Shown here: one piece after another, positions 62,328 to 64,000 of the stretch | Position numbering within the stretch: position 1 is the first letter of the stretch | How the letters are laid out: every line of letters begins with the position of its first letter | Assembly: GCF_001613935.1 (NCBI RefSeq) | Contig: NZ_LQCI01000051.1 | Span: forward strand, 1 to 64,000 | DNA: 64,000 nucleotides | From: Amycolatopsis regifaucium | GTDB taxonomy: Bacteria; Actinomycetota; Actinomycetes; Mycobacteriales; Pseudonocardiaceae | Reading direction: 5' to 3' | Position numbers and translations under genes: made by a program | Notes under the pieces: generated by a model | What the model saw: only the letters and a program-made list of their open reading frames with translations | What the model was told of the DNA's origin: nothing | The model's database searches: none

Positions 62328-62982
62328 CGACCGTAAGGGCGGGACCGAACCGACATCGAGATCTTGCGTACGATTCACCATTTTCCTTAATAGATCACTG
62401 GCCTGACCGGAGTGCGCGGTGGCGGCAATCCGCCCGTTTCGGGTACTACTGTCCGAAGCGATCACACTGCCGCAAAGCGCCTTCCTGCCAGCACTTACCC
62501 AACCCAGACTCGGTCGCCGCGCGACCGTGTGACCGTGTTGAAAAGTAGTGCGAGAAACTTTTTGCGGGTACCTCCATCCGTACGAAAGGCCGAAAAACAG
62601 ATCCTTGTGGTCATAACGCGGGGGCATCACGCAATGACATGGGTGTGAACAGCCCAGTTCGATGGAATTAGGTCAAAAGAATGACGTATTACGATTTGCT
62701 TCGAAATTCGAGTGAACGACCGAACGGCAATGCGAAATTGTTTTCCACGCGGTGCGGAAATTTACGAGATCCTCCTGCCCGCCGAAACCCGTCAAAGCGG
62801 TTATAGCTCACTTGACGACCGAACCTGCGCACTCCGAGGCGCGGACGCAGGCGCTCCAGCGGCCGGGTCCGGGTGTATTTCGGTGGCGACACGGGCCGTT
62901 TCGGGCTTCAATCAGCGGCGTGACCAGCGATCTGGCCCGCCCGGTGACCTGACCGGCCGGGTCAGCCGCATTTGGCGACGCA
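62328..62982. promoter_or_regulatory. Intergenic region between the polymer operon and the AraC-type gene
   Basis: No gene is supported. It must contain the promoter of the minus-strand operon; the stretch 62,640-62,760 is relatively AT-rich. A plus-strand frame before 62983 (FRASISGVTSDLARPVT) may be the decayed front of the AraC-type gene. Confidence 0.4.
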
Positions 62983-63381
62983 GTGGCAGGGATGCCGTTC
63001 CCAGGCCGGGGGCTCGACGTCGCATTGGCGGCGTTGCGAGCACCGGCTCGTCCCTTCGATCGAGCGATCGAACAGGCGCTCCTCGCCATGCGCACGGCCC
63101 TCGCGGCGCCGATTTCCGACCACGCGGCCGCAGCCGGGTTGTACGAACGACAGTTGCGCCGACGATTCCTGGTGGCGGTCGGGTTGAGTCCCAAGGCGTA
63201 CACGCGGGTGCTGCGCTTGCACCAGGCGATGGCGTTGGCGCGGTCGTCGGCGGCGCCGTGCTGGGCGGGAATCGCGATCCGCAGCGGTTTCTACGATCAG
63301 CCGCATATGCTCGCGGAGTTCCGGCGCGCGGTCGGGATGTCGTGTGTCCGGTTTTTCCGATCGGCGACTGTGTGCGGGTAG
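62983..63381 (+). CDS. AraC-family HTH regulator, possibly truncated at the N-terminus
   Basis: 132 residues from GTG at 62983. The AraC DNA-binding domain is at about residues 45-125: HAAAAGLYERQLRRRFLVAV, LSPKAYTRVLRLHQAMALAR and IAIRSGFYDQPHMLAEFRRA, both HTH helices present. Full-length members carry about 150 residues of sensor domain in front, missing here. It lies divergent from the aspartokinase-Pls-aminotransferase operon and may regulate it, or the P450 gene 13 bases downstream. Confidence 0.65.
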   Translation: MAGMPFPGRGLDVALAALRAPARPFDRAIEQALLAMRTALAAPISDHAAAAGLYERQLRRRFLVAVGLSPKAYTRVLRLHQAMALARSSAAPCWAGIAIRSGFYDQPHMLAEFRRAVGMSCVRFFRSATVCG

Positions 63382-63394
63382 CATTCTGTGGGGT

Positions 63395-64000
63395 ATGTCC
63401 GTCGAGGAGATCTTCGCTTTTCACACGCAAGAGGTAGGCCCGGTGCGGTTCGTCGAGCCGTTCGGGGGCTGGGTGGTGACCCGGTATTCCGAAGTGGACA
63501 GAGTGCTCACCGATCATGCGGTGTTCTCCTCCGACGAACTGCGCCACAGCACCCAACCGACCCCGCACAGCTCGAACCCGTTGTTACGTAGCCCGCAAGC
63601 GATGGATCCGCCTCGGCATCACGCGCTACGCCGGATCGTCAGCCAGGTTTTCACTCCCCGGGCCGTGGCTTCCCTGGAACAGTCGATCACGGCGAGGGTC
63701 CGCGCACTGCTCGCTTCGGCCGGGGCGACCTTCGACCTGATCGGGGAGCTGGCGTACCCGTTGTCGATCCACACGATCGCGGGCCTGCTCGGCGTGCGGC
63801 CGTCGCGGTGGCCGGATTTCGTGCGGTGGGCCGAGGCCATCACCTCGTTCTTCGGCACGTTCACCGCGGACGAGGCCCGCCAGGCCGCTTTCCACCGAGC
63901 GCTGACGGAATTGGGCGACTACTTCCGTGCGGAGTTCGAGCGCCCGAGCGGCATCATCGCGACCTTGATGGCGACGGATCTCACCGAGGACGAGCTGATC
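63395..64000 (+). CDS. Cytochrome P450, N-terminal part (runs off the window)
   Basis: About 202 codons from ATG at 63395. MSVEEIFAFHTQEVGPVRFV, then GGWVVTRYSEVDRVLTDHAV and PRHHALRRIVSQVFTPRAVA are the actinomycete CYP105/107-like start; the C-helix WxxxR/H-type motif is HHALRR. The haem Cys lies beyond the window. It starts 13 bases after the AraC-type gene and likely shares its transcript. Confidence 0.85.
   Translation, partial: MSVEEIFAFHTQEVGPVRFVEPFGGWVVTRYSEVDRVLTDHAVFSSDELRHSTQPTPHSSNPLLRSPQAMDPPRHHALRRIVSQVFTPRAVASLEQSITARVRALLASAGATFDLIGELAYPLSIHTIAGLLGVRPSRWPDFVRWAEAITSFFGTFTADEARQAAFHRALTELGDYFRAEFERPSGIIATLMATDLTEDELI

Noticed and set aside
1..64000. CRISPR arrays
   Set aside because: No set of evenly spaced direct repeats with unique spacers was seen; the 60-bp and 29-bp repeats occur only twice each.

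Overview
The window is high-GC actinomycete DNA. Codon use, the many GTG starts, the Pls-type synthetase and a vanHAX-type ligase gene point to Pseudonocardiaceae, most likely Amycolatopsis or a close relative; this is an inference from gene content, not a species call. Two zones differ sharply.

Zone 1 (about 1-35,600) is an accessory patchwork: the 3' end of an Rhs gene, a sigma factor, small membrane proteins, HTH proteins, a three-gene operon of unknown function, DUF4142 and GNAT genes, and many remnants (several tyrosine recombinases, a Tn3-family transposase end, a SIR2 fragment, a SUKH gene). A van cassette at 17,492-18,661 keeps an intact D-Ala-D-Lac ligase gene (vanA type) but only the last 22 codons of vanH and the first 24 of vanX. 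At 24,174-33,535 lies a defence-like island: a PD-(D/E)XK nuclease, a Schlafen/AlbA_2 protein, a GNAT-PIN-PUA-like protein, an ASCH protein and a DUF2637 membrane protein. It ends at a 3' tRNA-Val(GAC) fragment next to a broken integrase gene, the usual mark of an integrative element. At least six genes here read as two or more pieces because of small frameshifts.

Zone 2 (about 36,500-64,000) is mostly intact and biosynthetic. Two large coupled genes (36,510-41,533) encode unknown proteins, the second with an OmpA-like C-terminus. A glutamine-dependent asparagine-synthetase-like gene (41,990-43,741) converges on a seven-gene minus-strand operon (51,300 to 43,813): glycosyltransferase/SDR-like fusion, SenB-like glycosyltransferase, YcaO, TfuA, a 59-residue peptide, an MFS exporter and a UDP-sugar 6-dehydrogenase. 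Five of its six junctions are stop-start overlaps or gaps of 10 bases or less. I read it as a RiPP pathway that would join YcaO/TfuA backbone thioamidation to glycosylation; the 59-residue peptide (46,458-46,637) is the candidate precursor. This is the best candidate for an undescribed system in the window.

Downstream are an ArsC-like gene, a RibD/DHFR-like gene and a glycosyltransferase-MFS pair. The coupled operon 62,327 to 55,688 (aspartokinase, Pls-like membrane NRPS, diaminobutyrate aminotransferase) fits synthesis of a cationic poly-amino acid, probably poly-diaminobutyrate: the kinase feeds aspartate semialdehyde, the aminotransferase makes diaminobutyrate and the synthetase polymerises it. 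An AraC-type regulator and the start of a cytochrome P450 close the window.
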